From assembly GCF_015670745.1 (NCBI RefSeq), contig NZ_JADPCH010000001.1:124001-188000 (forward strand): a stretch of DNA of 64,000 bases, given 5' to 3'. Under the pieces are notes generated by a model. That model worked only from the letters and a program-made list of their open reading frames with translations. It was not told where the DNA came from and did not search any database. The position numbers were made by a program, and so were the translations under genes. Below are positions 26,601 through 35,947 of the stretch, one piece after another (within the stretch, counting starts at the first letter, position 1; the number at the start of each line of letters is the position of its first letter). This DNA comes from Collinsella aerofaciens (GTDB lineage: Bacteria > Actinomycetota > Coriobacteriia > Coriobacteriales > Coriobacteriaceae).

Positions 26601-27389
26601 TTACATTTCTCCGCCTTGGAGGGAGCACCAAGCACCTTGGGCATCCGTGGTAAGAATCACCGGACCATCATTGGTAATGGCGACGGTGTTCTCATAGTGC
26701 GCGGCGGGCAGGTGATCGTTGGTCGTAACGATCCAACCATCGGAGCCTGTACTCACATGATTGGAACCCATCGTAACCATCGGCTCGATGGCAATGACCA
26801 TGCCGGCCTGGAGGCGAACGCCCCTCCCCTTCTTTCCATAGTTAGGAACGTTGGGGTCCTCGTGCATCACGCGGCCAATGCCATGGCCCACATAATCACG
26901 AAGCACGCCGTAACCGTGAGACTCGGCGAGGGACTGAACGGCATAACCGACGTCCCCGATATGGTTACCGGGAACAGCCTGCTCGATGGCAGCCTTAAGG
27001 CAATCGCGCGTGACCTCGCACAAAGCCTTGGCTTCGGGCGTGGGGGTGCCGACGAAAAACGTCCAAGCGTTATCGCCGACCCAACCGTCAACGACAGCTC
27101 CCGTATCAATGGAGATGATATCGCCATCGCGCAGGATCATGTCGGGGTTGGGAATACCGTGAACCACGGCATCGTTGATCGATGCGCAGATGGTTCCCGG
27201 GAACCCGCCGTAGCCCTTAAAGGCCGGGGTGCCGCCATGCATGCGGATAATCTGCTCCGCGAGCTGATCGAGCTCAAAAGTCGAAACGCCGGGGCGCACC
27301 ATGGCTCCAACGTGGCGGAGCGCCATCTTAGATAGCGCTCCTGCCTTCATCATCTGCTCGATTTGCGTTGCAGACTTAATCTTGATCAT
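26601..27389 (-). CDS. map: Methionine aminopeptidase, type I
   Basis: 262 residues; removes the N-terminal methionine from nascent proteins. The pita-bread fold signature is present. The metal ligands are the aspartates in SIDTGAVVDGWVGD, the histidine in GHGIGRVMHEDP and the glutamates in IEPMV. Its ATG overlaps the adk stop (ATGA), so translation is coupled. It lies within the ribosomal cluster in the usual order adk-map-infA. Confidence 0.96.
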   Translation of the reverse strand: MIKIKSATQIEQMMKAGALSKMALRHVGAMVRPGVSTFELDQLAEQIIRMHGGTPAFKGYGGFPGTICASINDAVVHGIPNPDMILRDGDIISIDTGAVVDGWVGDNAWTFFVGTPTPEAKALCEVTRDCLKAAIEQAVPGNHIGDVGYAVQSLAESHGYGVLRDYVGHGIGRVMHEDPNVPNYGKKGRGVRLQAGMVIAIEPMVTMGSNHVSTGSDGWIVTTNDHLPAAHYENTVAITNDGPVILTTDAQGAWCSLQGGEM

Positions 27390-28012
27390 AGACCGAGAGC
27401 CTCTTTGACATCCCCGTACACGGTCTCGCGAGCCTGGTCACCGTTGACCGACTTGAGCAGACCCTGGCCACGATAGTAGTCAACGAGCGGGCTCGTGGAC
27501 TTCTCGTAGACGTCGAGACGGTTCTTGATGGTCTCGGGTTTGTCGTCGTCGCGCTGATACATCTCGCCACCGCACTTGGGGCAGGTGGCATCGGCAGCGG
27601 TGCCGGTGTAACCGCAGGCGCGGCAGGTGCGACGCGAAGACAGACGATCGATAATGACCTCGGGGGCCACATCGACCAGAAGGGCGCAATCGATCTCGCG
27701 ACCCATGGCGGAGAGCTCGGAATCGAGCGTCACAGCCTGGGCGGTGTTGCGCGGGAAGCCGTCGAGGATGAAGCCCTGCTGGGCGTCATCGGCGGCAAGG
27801 CGCTCCTTGACAAGGTCGATCACGAGCTGGTCGGGAACGAGCTCGCCAGCGTCCATGTACTTCTTAGCCTGAATACCAAGCTCGGTGCCACCCTTGACGG
27901 CAGCACGCAGCAGGTCGCCCGTGGAAATATGGGCGACGCCAAACTCGGCGACGAGCTCCTGTGCGACGGTGCCCTTACCGGCACCCGGAGCTCCGAGCAA
28001 TACGAGGTTCAT
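27386..28012 (-). CDS. adk: Adenylate kinase with zinc-type lid
   Basis: 208 residues; interconverts ATP plus AMP and two ADP. The P-loop GAPGAGKGT is at 7-15. The lid carries CRACG and CPKCGG near residues 130-150, the four-cysteine zinc finger seen in Gram-positive enzymes. The ATG at 28012 is 8 bases after AGAGGAG, better than the TTG at 28018. It ends in TGA, the only UGA stop seen in the ribosomal cluster, overlapping the map start codon. Confidence 0.96.
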   Translation of the reverse strand: MNLVLLGAPGAGKGTVAQELVAEFGVAHISTGDLLRAAVKGGTELGIQAKKYMDAGELVPDQLVIDLVKERLAADDAQQGFILDGFPRNTAQAVTLDSELSAMGREIDCALLVDVAPEVIIDRLSSRRTCRACGYTGTAADATCPKCGGEMYQRDDDKPETIKNRLDVYEKSTSPLVDYYRGQGLLKSVNGDQARETVYGDVKEALGL

Positions 28013-28030
28013 GAGCAATCCTCCTCTAGC

Positions 28031-29317
28031 CTATTTAAAGAATCCATCGTAATCATACATCTTGATCTGGCCTTCGAGCTTATCGACCGTGTCGAGCACG
28101 ACGCCGACCATGATGAGGATGGACGTGCCGCCAAATGCCTGGATCAGATGGTTACCCGTGAAGGAGAAGATGATCGAAGGCACGATGGCGATGAGCGCCA
28201 AAAAGACAGCGCTGGGAAGCGTGATCTTGTTGAGCGCGTTCTTGATGTAGGCCGCGGTAGCCCTACCCGGACGGACGCCCGGAATAAAGCCGCCCTGCTT
28301 CTTAAGGTTATCGGCCGTGTCATCGGGGTTGAACACCATGGAGGTGTAGAAGTACGCGAAGAACACGATGAGGACAACGTTAAGCACCCAGTTGAGCCAA
28401 CCGGTCGAAAGCGCGGAGGCAACTGCCTGAATCCAGCCGATGCCGGGGAAGAACACGGCAATCTGAGCCGGGAAGTACAGCAGCGCCGAAGCGAAGATGA
28501 TCGGCACGACACCCGCGGTGTTGACCTTGATGGGCAGGTAGGTGGTCTGGCCACCCATCATGCGACGGCCCACGACGCGCTTAGCGTAGGAGACCGGGAT
28601 GCGGCGCTGGCCGCGCTCAAGGAAAACAATCAGCGGGATAACCAGCAGGATGATGGCGCAGATGATCACCATGGTGATGATGCCACCGGCATTGCCCTCG
28701 GTGCTGGAGAAGATAGCCTGCGGCAGACCGGCCATGATGTTCGCAAAGATGATCAGCGACATGCCATTGCCGATACCGCGCTGGGTGATGAGCTCACCAA
28801 TCCACATGATCAGCATGGCGCCCGCGGTGAGCGTACCGACGATCATGAGGTCGAAGATGATCTCGGGAGCACCGGCGCCATTAAAGCTGATGCCGAAGCT
28901 CTTAAAGAGGAAGAGGTAGCCCACGGAGTTGAGGATTGCCAGAGCCAGGGTGAGGTAACGCGAATACTGCGTAATCTTGGTCTGACCGACCTCGCCCTCG
29001 CGGGCAAGCTCATGCAGGGAAGGCACGACGGCCTGGAGCATCTGGAGGATGATCGAGCTGGTGATGTAAGGCATGATGCCCAGCGAAAACACCGACACAT
29101 AGCTCAACGCACCGCCAGAGAAAAGATTCAGGAGGGCCATAGCACCTGCGGCGACCGAATTGTTATCGGTCGAGAAAAGGCCCAGCATCCCCTGGAAGGG
29201 AATGCCGGGCACAGGAACGTGCGCACCAATGCGGTACACGACGAGCATAGCTATGGTAAAAAGAATCTTTTCGCGCAATTCTTTGATGCGGAAAGCATTC
29301 TTAAGACCATTTAGCAC
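28031..29317 (-). CDS. secY: Preprotein translocase subunit SecY
   Basis: 428 residues with about ten transmembrane segments; the channel through which SecA pushes preproteins. Family signatures include the N-terminal [10 protein letters not shown] plug region and the [14 protein letters not shown] cytoplasmic loop. The start is a GTG at 29317 that overlaps the rplO stop by 7 bases. The ribosome binding site GGAAAGG lies inside rplO. Its 3' end is 18 bases before adk. Together with secA at 5-7.6 kb, two parts of the Sec machinery lie in this window. Confidence 0.96.
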   Translation of the reverse strand: MLNGLKNAFRIKELREKILFTIAMLVVYRIGAHVPVPGIPFQGMLGLFSTDNNSVAAGAMALLNLFSGGALSYVSVFSLGIMPYITSSIILQMLQAVVPSLHELAREGEVGQTKITQYSRYLTLALAILNSVGYLFLFKSFGISFNGAGAPEIIFDLMIVGTLTAGAMLIMWIGELITQRGIGNGMSLIIFANIMAGLPQAIFSSTEGNAGGIITMVIICAIILLVIPLIVFLERGQRRIPVSYAKRVVGRRMMGGQTTYLPIKVNTAGVVPIIFASALLYFPAQIAVFFPGIGWIQAVASALSTGWLNWVLNVVLIVFFAYFYTSMVFNPDDTADNLKKQGGFIPGVRPGRATAAYIKNALNKITLPSAVFLALIAIVPSIIFSFTGNHLIQAFGGTSILIMVGVVLDTVDKLEGQIKMYDYDGFFK

Positions 29318-29760
29318 GGCAGCTCGACCTTTCCGCCGGCGGCCTCGATCTTGGCCTGCGCAGAAGCGCTGACCTTGTCGACCTTGACCGTGAACTTCTT
29401 GGTGAGCTCACCATTGCCGAGCACCTTGACGGGCTCGAACTCGCTCTTGGTGATGCGAGCGGCCTTAAGAGCGGCACCGTCGATCACAGCGCCGTCCTCG
29501 AACTTACGCTCGAGACGCTCAACATTAACAGCGGTGTACTCGATACGACGGGGGTTGCGGAAGCCCGGAAGCTTGGGCAGGCGCATAGCCAGCGGAGTCT
29601 GGCCACCCTCGAAGCCGGCACCCTTGGTGCCACCAGAGCGGGAACCCTGGCCCTTCTGGCCGCGGCCAGAAGTGGTGCCGTGACCCGAAGAATTGCCACG
29701 GCCGACGCGCTTGCGGTTCTTGGTGGAACCGGGCGCGGGAGTAAGATCGTGAAGCTGCAT
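29311..29760 (-). CDS. rplO: Large ribosomal subunit protein uL15
   Basis: 149 residues; late-assembly 50S protein. The Gly/Lys/Arg-rich N-terminus ([20 protein letters not shown]) is diagnostic. Its stop overlaps the secY GTG start, and it follows rpmD with a 3-base gap. Confidence 0.96.
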   Translation of the reverse strand: MQLHDLTPAPGSTKNRKRVGRGNSSGHGTTSGRGQKGQGSRSGGTKGAGFEGGQTPLAMRLPKLPGFRNPRRIEYTAVNVERLERKFEDGAVIDGAALKAARITKSEFEPVKVLGNGELTKKFTVKVDKVSASAQAKIEAAGGKVELPC

Positions 29761-29763
29761 TTG

Positions 29764-29946
29764 CTACTCCTCTACAATCTCGACAAGGTGCTTGACCTTG
29801 AAGATCATGCCGCGGACGGACTCGTTGTCAGCAATCTCGCGAACCTCGCGGATCCTGTGGAGACCGAGGGCACGGACAGTACGGACCTGGTCCTGCTTGC
29901 AACCGTTGGTGCTGCGGACCTGCTTGATCTTGATGGTGTCAGCCAT
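29764..29946 (-). CDS. rpmD: Large ribosomal subunit protein uL30
   Basis: 60 residues, the normal bacterial length for uL30. The pattern IKQVRSTNGCKQDQVRTVRALG is typical in all but detail. It is packed between rpsE (2-base gap) and rplO (3-base gap). Confidence 0.94.
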   Translation of the reverse strand: MADTIKIKQVRSTNGCKQDQVRTVRALGLHRIREVREIADNESVRGMIFKVKHLVEIVEE

Positions 29947-29948
29947 GC

Positions 29949-30473
29949 TTAGTTCTCCTTACCGACGAACATCTCGGAGACCGTCAGGCCACGGCGAGCC
30001 GCGACGTCCTCAGGGCTGGAGAGCTCCTTGAGGCCCTCGACGGCAGCCTTGATGATGTTGAGGCCGTTGTCGGTACCGAGGGACTTGGACAGGACGTTCT
30101 TGATGCCAGCAAGCTCAAAGAGGGGACGCACAGCGCCGCCGGCGATAACGCCGGTACCCTCGACAGCGGGCTTGATGATGATGCGGCCGGCACCAAAGTG
30201 GCCGAGAACCTCGTGCGGGATGGTGCCCTGCTCGGTCACCGGCACGTGGAACATGTTCTTCTTGGCATCGAGAGATGCCTTGGAGATGGCCATTGGCACC
30301 TCAGCGGACTTGCCCATGCCAACGCCGACGTTGCCCTTGCCGTCGCCAACGACGACGAGAGCGACGAGGCTCATGCGACGACCACCCTTGACGGTCTTCG
30401 ACACGCGGTTGATGTAAACGACGCGCTCCTCGAACTCGGAGGCCTCGCGCTGCTGCTTCTGATTACGAGCCAT
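29949..30473 (-). CDS. rpsE: Small ribosomal subunit protein uS5
   Basis: 174 residues; helps set decoding accuracy with uS4. The signature stretch [20 protein letters not shown] lies near residues 18-37. The double-stranded RNA-binding fold continues with [15 protein letters not shown]. Start ATG at 30473, GGAGG upstream. It follows rplR by 14 bases. Confidence 0.96.
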   Translation of the reverse strand: MARNQKQQREASEFEERVVYINRVSKTVKGGRRMSLVALVVVGDGKGNVGVGMGKSAEVPMAISKASLDAKKNMFHVPVTEQGTIPHEVLGHFGAGRIIIKPAVEGTGVIAGGAVRPLFELAGIKNVLSKSLGTDNGLNIIKAAVEGLKELSSPEDVAARRGLTVSEMFVGKEN

Positions 30474-30487
30474 GTGCTACATACCTC

Positions 30488-30856
30488 CTAGAACTCGAGA
30501 CCGGCGGCACGAGCACCGTCGGCGAGGGCCTTGACGCGGCCATGGTAGATACGGCCACCGCGATCGAAGGCGACCTTGGTGATGCCGGCCTCGATGGCAC
30601 GCTTGCCAACGAGCTGACCGACCTTCTCCGCAGCCTCCTTGTTCGAGGTGTGGGTGCCCTTGAACTCGGCCTCGAGGGTCGAGGCGGAGACGAGCGTCAG
30701 GCTGGAGCCCTTGCTGTCGTCGATGATCTGGGCATAGATGTTGGCGTTAGTACGGGTCACGCGAAGACGCGGACGCTCGGAGGTACCCGAGACCTTGCCG
30801 CGAACACGACGCTGACGACGCTTGAGGCCTTCCAGCTTCGCCTTATGCTTGTTCAT
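30488..30856 (-). CDS. rplR: Large ribosomal subunit protein uL18
   Basis: 122 residues; binds 5S rRNA in the central protuberance. The stretch [20 protein letters not shown] and the C-terminal [20 protein letters not shown] are typical. It is separated from rplF by 75 bases, with no terminator seen. Confidence 0.96.
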   Translation of the reverse strand: MNKHKAKLEGLKRRQRRVRGKVSGTSERPRLRVTRTNANIYAQIIDDSKGSSLTLVSASTLEAEFKGTHTSNKEAAEKVGQLVGKRAIEAGITKVAFDRGGRIYHGRVKALADGARAAGLEF

Positions 30857-30931
30857 ACGTAAACTCCTAAAAAGGTTGATCTTGCCAGCACCTGACGGGG
30901 TGCTGGTCTTATGCGAGTGAGTCGGTTACGA

Positions 30932-31468
30932 CTACTTGGCGGCCTTACCCAGCTTGCGGCGGATGTGCTCGCCAACGTAGTGGATACCCTTGCCCTTGTA
31001 AGGCTCGGGAGGACGATGGCCGCGGATCTCAGCGGCGATCTGACCGACCTGCTGCTTGTTGATACCCTTGACGTTCACGTGGGTGTTGTCGGGAACCTCG
31101 AAGGTGATGCCCTCGGGAGCCTCGACGATCACGGGGTGCGAGAAGCCCAGGGAGAACTCGAGGTTCTTGCCCTTCTGCTGGACGCGGTAACCGACGCCGG
31201 CGAGCTCGAGCTTCTTCTCGAAGCCCTCGGAAACGCCAACAACCATGTTGTGGATGAGGGCGCGGGTGAGGCCGTGGCGGGCACGGGTCTCACGCTCGTC
31301 GTCGGGACGGGAAACGGTGAGGACGTTGTCCTCGACGTTGATAGCGAGCTTCTCAAAGACATTGAGCTCGAGCTGGCCCTTGGGGCCCTTGACGACAACG
31401 TTGTTGCCGTTGACTGCCACTTCGACTCCGGCGGGAATCTGGACAGGCTTATTACCGATACGAGACAC
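30932..31468 (-). CDS. rplF: Large ribosomal subunit protein uL6
   Basis: 178 residues; two related RNA-binding repeats near the base of the L12 stalk. The sequence begins [16 protein letters not shown] and ends with the family segment RRPPEP-like [16 protein letters not shown]. The start codon is GTG at 31468, after AAAGGAG. Confidence 0.96.
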   Translation of the reverse strand: MSRIGNKPVQIPAGVEVAVNGNNVVVKGPKGQLELNVFEKLAINVEDNVLTVSRPDDERETRARHGLTRALIHNMVVGVSEGFEKKLELAGVGYRVQQKGKNLEFSLGFSHPVIVEAPEGITFEVPDNTHVNVKGINKQQVGQIAAEIRGHRPPEPYKGKGIHYVGEHIRRKLGKAAK

Positions 31469-31501
31469 GGTGATCTCCTTTCCTTCTACCTACCGAGCGA
31501 A

Positions 31502-31900
31502 TTACCAGACGTAAGCGATGATCTCGCCGCCGACGTTGTGCTTGCGAGCATCGCGGTCGGTCATGACGCCATGGCTGGTGGAAATAATGGCGGTACCAAG
31601 GCCACCGCGGACGCGGGGCATGTCGGCAACGCCGGTGTACTTACGCAGGCCCGGCTTGGAAATGCGACGGATGCCGTTGATGACCTTAGCCTTCTTGGGA
31701 CCATACTTAAGCGTGATGTGCAGAGTCTTCTGGGGAACGGTGTCCTCGACATCGTAGCCCTCGATGTAGCCCTCCTCGTGCAGAACACGAGCGATCTCGA
31801 CGAGCTTCTTGCTGCTCGGCATGGAGACCGTGGCCTTGTTCACAGAGTTAGCGTTACGGATGCGCGTAAGCATATCTGCGATCGGGTCTGTAAGGTTCAT
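31502..31900 (-). CDS. rpsH: Small ribosomal subunit protein uS8
   Basis: 132 residues; central-domain 16S rRNA binder, and in many bacteria also the translational repressor of the spc operon. N-terminal [16 protein letters not shown] and C-terminal [20 protein letters not shown] are characteristic. In Escherichia coli the S8 target site is at the start of rplE; no such site was verified here. Gap of 119 bases to rpsN without a gene. Confidence 0.96.
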   Translation of the reverse strand: MNLTDPIADMLTRIRNANSVNKATVSMPSSKKLVEIARVLHEEGYIEGYDVEDTVPQKTLHITLKYGPKKAKVINGIRRISKPGLRKYTGVADMPRVRGGLGTAIISTSHGVMTDRDARKHNVGGEIIAYVW

Positions 31901-32019
31901 ACAGATTCTCCTTCGTTCTTGATGAACACGTGCTCTTGGTTCTTCGCCGCCCTTAACGGCAAAGCCTTTTTAGCGCGTTTTCCCTGTTCCAAACTGATGC
32001 TTGAAACGCTGGTAGTGAC

Positions 32020-32205
32020 TTACCAGCTGGCCTTCTTAACGCCGGGAAGCTCGCCCTTGAGTGCAAGCTCGCGGAAGCAGACACGGCACAGGCCGAACTT
32101 GCGGTACACAGAGTGCGGACGGCCGCAGCGCTGGCAGCGCGTGTACTCACGAGTAGAGAACTTCTGCTTGCGATTGCACTTGACGATCATCGATGTCTTA
32201 GCCAC
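32020..32205 (-). CDS. rpsN: Small ribosomal subunit protein uS14, zinc type
   Basis: 61 residues, the short zinc-binding form. Cys24, Cys27, Cys40 and Cys43 (RCQRCGRP and LCRVCFRE) form the finger. The start codon is GTG at 32205, with GAGGAGG upstream. This form is typical of Gram-positive and actinobacterial lineages. Confidence 0.95.
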   Translation of the reverse strand: MAKTSMIVKCNRKQKFSTREYTRCQRCGRPHSVYRKFGLCRVCFRELALKGELPGVKKASW

Positions 32206-32284
32206 TTATATCCTCCTCACATAGAGTATTGTTCGCCCCAAGCGCCGCCCCCTTGTGGGAACGGCGCTTATAGGGCAGGTGAAC

Positions 32285-32842
32285 CTATTTCTTGAACGGG
32301 AAACCGAAGGCGTCCAGAAGGGCCTTGGCCTCCTCATCGGTATTGGCGGTGGTCACGAAAGTGATGTCCATACCGCGCTGGTGATCGACGGAATCGAAGT
32401 CGATCTCGGGGAAGATGAGCTGCTCGGTGACGCCCATGGAGAAGTTACCACGGCCGTCGAAGCTCTTGGCGGAAATGCCGCGGAAGTCGCGGATACGGGG
32501 GATCGCGACGGAGGTCAGACGATCGAAGAACTCCCACATACGGTCGCCACGCAGGGTAACCTTGCAGCCGATCGGCATACCAGCGCGCAGGCGGAAGGTA
32601 GCGATGGACTTACGGGCACGGGTGATCATCGGCTGCTGTCCGGTGATGGCGCGCAGGTCGCGCACGGCACCGTCGATGGCCTTGGAATCGGTAGCGGCCT
32701 CGCCGACACCCATGTTCACGACGATCTTCTCAAACTTGGGGATCATCATGACGTTCTCGTACTGGAACTTGTCCTGAAGCTGCTGCTTGACCTCGTTGTT
32801 GTACTTGGTCTTCAGACGCGGCACATACTTCTCTTCTGCCAT
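32285..32842 (-). CDS. rplE: Large ribosomal subunit protein uL5
   Basis: 185 residues; binds 5S rRNA and contacts the P-site tRNA. Typical segments are [20 protein letters not shown] and FPEIDFDSV. The ATG is preceded by AGAAGGAG. This is the first gene of the cluster in this window. The usual upstream neighbours rplX and rplN are absent, so it must be read from a promoter of its own or from an upstream non-ribosomal transcript. Confidence 0.96.
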   Translation of the reverse strand: MAEEKYVPRLKTKYNNEVKQQLQDKFQYENVMMIPKFEKIVVNMGVGEAATDSKAIDGAVRDLRAITGQQPMITRARKSIATFRLRAGMPIGCKVTLRGDRMWEFFDRLTSVAIPRIRDFRGISAKSFDGRGNFSMGVTEQLIFPEIDFDSVDHQRGMDITFVTTANTDEEAKALLDAFGFPFKK

Positions 32843-33069
32843 TGTTCACTCCTTCTTGGGGTTTTAAGCACGGGGCGTGGCCACGATGGGTTGTCCTCGT
32901 GCCTCCTGGCTGCATCCGCGCCGCTCATGGCATTTTGCGGTTTGGACTCGACGCAGCAGGAGCCGACAAAACAATCGGTACTATACGCGCATCGGGAGCG
33001 TATTTCCAGAAAAACCTCGTCTGCCTGCACAACTCCACAACTCCCCCGCACAAATGGGTCCCAAAAAGC
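32843..33069. other. Leader region upstream of rplE, break of the spc cluster
   Basis: Together with the next repeat this makes a 311-base gap. No remnant of rplX was found in any frame. TATAGT near 32979-32984 (minus strand) is a plausible -10, which would give a leader of about 130 bases. Its -35 is poor. A GGGGCGTGGCC-rich hairpin lies close to the gene. The region may hold an autoregulatory site for uL5, but this is not shown. Confidence 0.4.
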
Positions 33070-33136
33070 AGTTGCGGTGAAATAGGGACTGTTGGGCGAC
33101 CTAACAGGCTTAAACAATCCGTATTTCACCGCAACT
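33070..33136. repeat. REP-like palindrome, copy B of the AGTTGCGGTGAAATA family
   Basis: Arms begin AGTTGCGGTGAAATA and end with its complement; the centre is diverged compared with copies A and C. It lies past the 3' end of xdhC, at the point where the ribosomal cluster is interrupted. Confidence 0.8.
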
Positions 33137-33153
33137 TATTGGTGGGGATGCGA

Positions 33154-34197
33154 TTAGCGCTTGCGGGGGACGAGCTTGGTGCGGCGCAGGTTGATCATCT
33201 CGGCGGCAATGGAGATAGCGATCTCTTCGGGATCCTCGGCCTCGATGGCAACGCCGATCGGCAGGTGCAGCTCGTCGATCTGGTCCTGCGTAAAGCCCTC
33301 CTGCTCCAGGCGGGCGCGCACAAAGGCCGTCTTGCGACGCGAGCCCAGGCAGCCCAGATAGGCGGGTTTGGCACGCATGGCCTGAATCACCACGTCGATA
33401 TCGGACTTGTGACCCGCCGTGGCGACGACCACCAGGTCGCGCGGGCCGATGGGGCACTGCTTGCTCAGGCTCTTGTAGTCGACCAGACGACGGTCGTAGA
33501 CACCGGGCACCCAATCGGGGGTCAGCGTGCCGGGGCGGTCGTCGCAAGCCACGACGGCAAAGCCCGCCGCCGTGAGCACCCGCGCCGTCGCGGCGCCCAC
33601 GTGGCCGCAGCCGAAGATATAGGTCAGGCCCTCGGGGCAGAGCGTCTCGATGTGCGCCGCGGGAATCTCGGAGGCTGCGTTGGTGTAGGTGACCTTACTC
33701 CCCTCCTCCACCAGCGAAAGCCCGGGGCAGCCCGCAATGGTGCGGCGCGATTCCTCGCCATGATACTCGGCAACATCGCCTTCGAGCGCGTTTGCGATAA
33801 ACGGTTCAAAGTCGATGACGAAGTCGCCGATACGTCGATACGTCAAGACGTCGGCAATTTCCTGGAACAACGGTGCCTGGATCGCATCCAGATGCAGATA
33901 GCACAGGCAGATGGCTCCGCCGCAGATCATACCGGTATCGGAGTTCTCGCCGCCCATGGTGTAGCGGACCAGACGCGATTGCCCCGCGGCCAGCAGCTCT
34001 CGCGCCTCGTCCAGCGCAAAAAGCTCGATCTTGCCGCCGCCGATGGTGCCCGCCTGGCTACCGTCGGCAAAGACGGCCATCCAGGCGCCCACGCCGCGCG
34101 GCGACGACCCCGCCGTGCCGGCCACGACCACGAGCTCGCACGTCTCGCCAGCACGCAGGGCGACAAGCGCCGCATTCACAGCATCGAGCTTTTCCAT
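33154..34197 (-). CDS. XdhC-family molybdenum hydroxylase maturation protein
   Basis: 347 residues. An XdhC/CoxI N-terminal domain (GTAGSSPRGVGAWM near 28-41, GTIGGGKIE near 51-59) is followed by a Rossmann domain starting at YIFGCGHVGAATARVL near 190. XdhC proteins bind the molybdenum cofactor, protect it, and assist insertion of the terminal sulfur, or in selenium-dependent enzymes the selenium, ligand. Its neighbour yqeB is the partner found with selenium-dependent hydroxylases. The main substrate enzyme is probably the xanthine dehydrogenase at 54.5 kb. It follows yqeB by 9 bases and ends before palindrome copy B. Confidence 0.88.
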   Translation of the reverse strand: MEKLDAVNAALVALRAGETCELVVVAGTAGSSPRGVGAWMAVFADGSQAGTIGGGKIELFALDEARELLAAGQSRLVRYTMGGENSDTGMICGGAICLCYLHLDAIQAPLFQEIADVLTYRRIGDFVIDFEPFIANALEGDVAEYHGEESRRTIAGCPGLSLVEEGSKVTYTNAASEIPAAHIETLCPEGLTYIFGCGHVGAATARVLTAAGFAVVACDDRPGTLTPDWVPGVYDRRLVDYKSLSKQCPIGPRDLVVVATAGHKSDIDVVIQAMRAKPAYLGCLGSRRKTAFVRARLEQEGFTQDQIDELHLPIGVAIEAEDPEEIAISIAAEMINLRRTKLVPRKR

Positions 34198-34206
34198 TGC
34201 CGCCTT

Positions 34207-35001
34207 CTATCCTCTAAAGATATCGGTAAGCATAGCGAGTGCCTCGAGCACGCCGCCGCCGACCGACGTCGCCTTGTCCGAAATGTAGTTGATATAGCTG
34301 GCATCGCCGCGCGGATCGACATCGGCGCATTTAAAGCCCTCAGTCACCTGCACGCCGTTCGCCAAAAGCCCGCGCAGACAGCCATCGATCTGCGTGCACA
34401 TGGGCGAATCGCCCGCGTAGCCAATCACGTCTCCGGCGCTCACGATGTCGCCGATCGCGCGGTCGGACCGAAACACGCCGGCGGCGGGGCTGTGGATAAC
34501 GCGCTCTCTGCCATAGCCAGCGATAATGCCCGGCACGCCCGTGTTGGGTTGGGGCGAACCCTGGGTAATGACACGGCCCAGGAAATGCCCGCGCATGGTC
34601 TCGACCACGGCGTCGCAATCGACCGGCGCGGTAAAGCCCGGCCCCACGGCGATGACGGTAGGCGCCATGTCGCGCGTGGTGCCCAGGTTGCGCTTGGCCA
34701 GAATCGCGTCGACCACAGCCGCGGGTTTAAGCTCATCGAGCATCTTGGCCTGAGGGTCCACCACGACGGCAACATCCCCCGCTTGGGTAATCTCGAGCGC
34801 CTCTGCCGGCGTCTGCGCCAAGCGAGCGCGAATGCCCTCGACCTGGACCTCGCCCAGGCGAATAGCCTCGCAAAAACTGATTGTGCGGCGGATGCACGTG
34901 GGAACCGCGATATCGGCCATAACGACCGACACGCCGGCGCGCACCAAGCGAGCGGCGACACCCGTGGCGATATCGCCGGCGCCGCGAACATAAACGAGCA
35001 T
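34207..35001 (-). CDS. yqeB: Selenium-dependent molybdenum hydroxylase system protein YqeB
   Basis: 264 residues of the EF2563/YqeB family, found almost only next to selenium-dependent molybdenum hydroxylases. The N-terminus RGAGDIATGVAARLVRAGVS is a nucleotide-binding-like Gly-rich loop; the rest is family-specific (TQGSPQPNTGVPGIIAGYG). It is thought to help make or install the labile selenium of the cofactor; the reaction is not known. Start ATG at 35001. It sits back to back with yqeC (102 bases apart), so the space between must hold divergent promoters. Confidence 0.9.
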   Translation of the reverse strand: MLVYVRGAGDIATGVAARLVRAGVSVVMADIAVPTCIRRTISFCEAIRLGEVQVEGIRARLAQTPAEALEITQAGDVAVVVDPQAKMLDELKPAAVVDAILAKRNLGTTRDMAPTVIAVGPGFTAPVDCDAVVETMRGHFLGRVITQGSPQPNTGVPGIIAGYGRERVIHSPAAGVFRSDRAIGDIVSAGDVIGYAGDSPMCTQIDGCLRGLLANGVQVTEGFKCADVDPRGDASYINYISDKATSVGGGVLEALAMLTDIFRG

Positions 35002-35103
35002 TCCCGGGGCACCTCCCTGTGCTACGGTTTGAGCAGAGCAAAAGCGGTTCGACCGCTACTCTGATGATTATTTATTATCACAGTATTATACGGCGGTGAA
35101 CAG

Positions 35104-35838
35104 ATGGAAACGGTTAGCGGCAATCTTGCCTCGGCGCTCAGGATCGAGCCGGGCATTACCGCGATTATCGGCAGCGGCGGCAAGTCGACGTTGCTCAAAA
35201 CGCTGGGTCTTGAGCTCATGCGCGCTGGCGGCCGCGTGCTCCTCTGCACCACCACGCATATGCTTCCCGTTGCCGGCGTGCCATGGGACGGGTCGAATCG
35301 TCGCCTGGACGCCGCGCCTTGGAAGCCAGGTGCCCCACACGCCCCAGGCTGCACCTGCGAGGCCTGCGCGGGGCTTGCACGCGGAGGCATCTGCCAGGCA
35401 GGCATCTTGGACCCGGAGACAGGCAAGCTCTCCGCCCCCGCCGAGCCACTCGGCGAGCTGGCACAGCGCTTTGACTATGTGTTGGCCGAGGCAGACGGTA
35501 GCAAGCGACTCCCGCTCAAGGCGCATGCCGCCTGGGAGCCGGTAATTCCCGCCGCCACGGCAAACGTTGTCTGGGTCGTCGGCGCCTCGGGACTGGGCAA
35601 ACCCGTCGCCGAGGTTGTCCACCGCCCCGAGCTCTTTTGCGAGCGTTGCGGCTGCGAGCTCACCGACACTGCCACCCCAGAGCGCGTCGCCCAGGTGCTC
35701 AATGCCGAGCTGCGGATGCTGAACCTCAACAATGCCCGCATCATGCTCAACCAAGTCGACACGCTCAGCGACCCCACGATGGCCGACCGCTTCGAGGCAG
35801 CTCTCGACCACCCCGTCGTCGCCAGCAGCCTCAAGTAG
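35104..35838 (+). CDS. yqeC: Selenium cofactor biosynthesis protein YqeC
   Basis: 244 residues with an N-terminal P-loop GSGGKST at 23-29 and TTTHM shortly after, the pattern of the YqeC family. An insert with four cysteines (PGCTCEACAG and GGICQAG, residues about 83-103) could bind metal. YqeC co-occurs with YqeB and selenium-dependent molybdenum hydroxylases and is assumed to act in cofactor selenation as an ATPase or kinase. It is the only rightward gene of the left purine half and converges on the hydantoinase gene. Palindrome copy C lies in the 109-base space between them. Confidence 0.88.
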   Translation: METVSGNLASALRIEPGITAIIGSGGKSTLLKTLGLELMRAGGRVLLCTTTHMLPVAGVPWDGSNRRLDAAPWKPGAPHAPGCTCEACAGLARGGICQAGILDPETGKLSAPAEPLGELAQRFDYVLAEADGSKRLPLKAHAAWEPVIPAATANVVWVVGASGLGKPVAEVVHRPELFCERCGCELTDTATPERVAQVLNAELRMLNLNNARIMLNQVDTLSDPTMADRFEAALDHPVVASSLK

Positions 35839-35850
35839 CCGGCCCCATCT

Positions 35851-35925
35851 CCTCAGTTGCGGTGAAATACGGACTGTTTGGCCGCCCGACGGCCGCAAAC
35901 AGTCCGTATTTCACCGCAACTGAGG
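35851..35925. repeat. REP-like palindrome, copy C, nearly perfect
   Basis: CCTCAGTTGCGGTGAAATAC and the following GGACTGTTTG are matched on the right by GCAAACAGTCCGTATTTCAC and CGCAACTGAGG. Arms exceed 30 bases. It lies between convergent yqeC and the hydantoinase gene and could terminate both. Confidence 0.85.
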
Positions 35926-35947
35926 AGGGGACACGGCATCTTTGCTG

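Noticed and set aside
32843-33069. Degraded rplX remnant upstream of rplE
   Set aside because: Translations of all leftward frames show no uL24 motifs.
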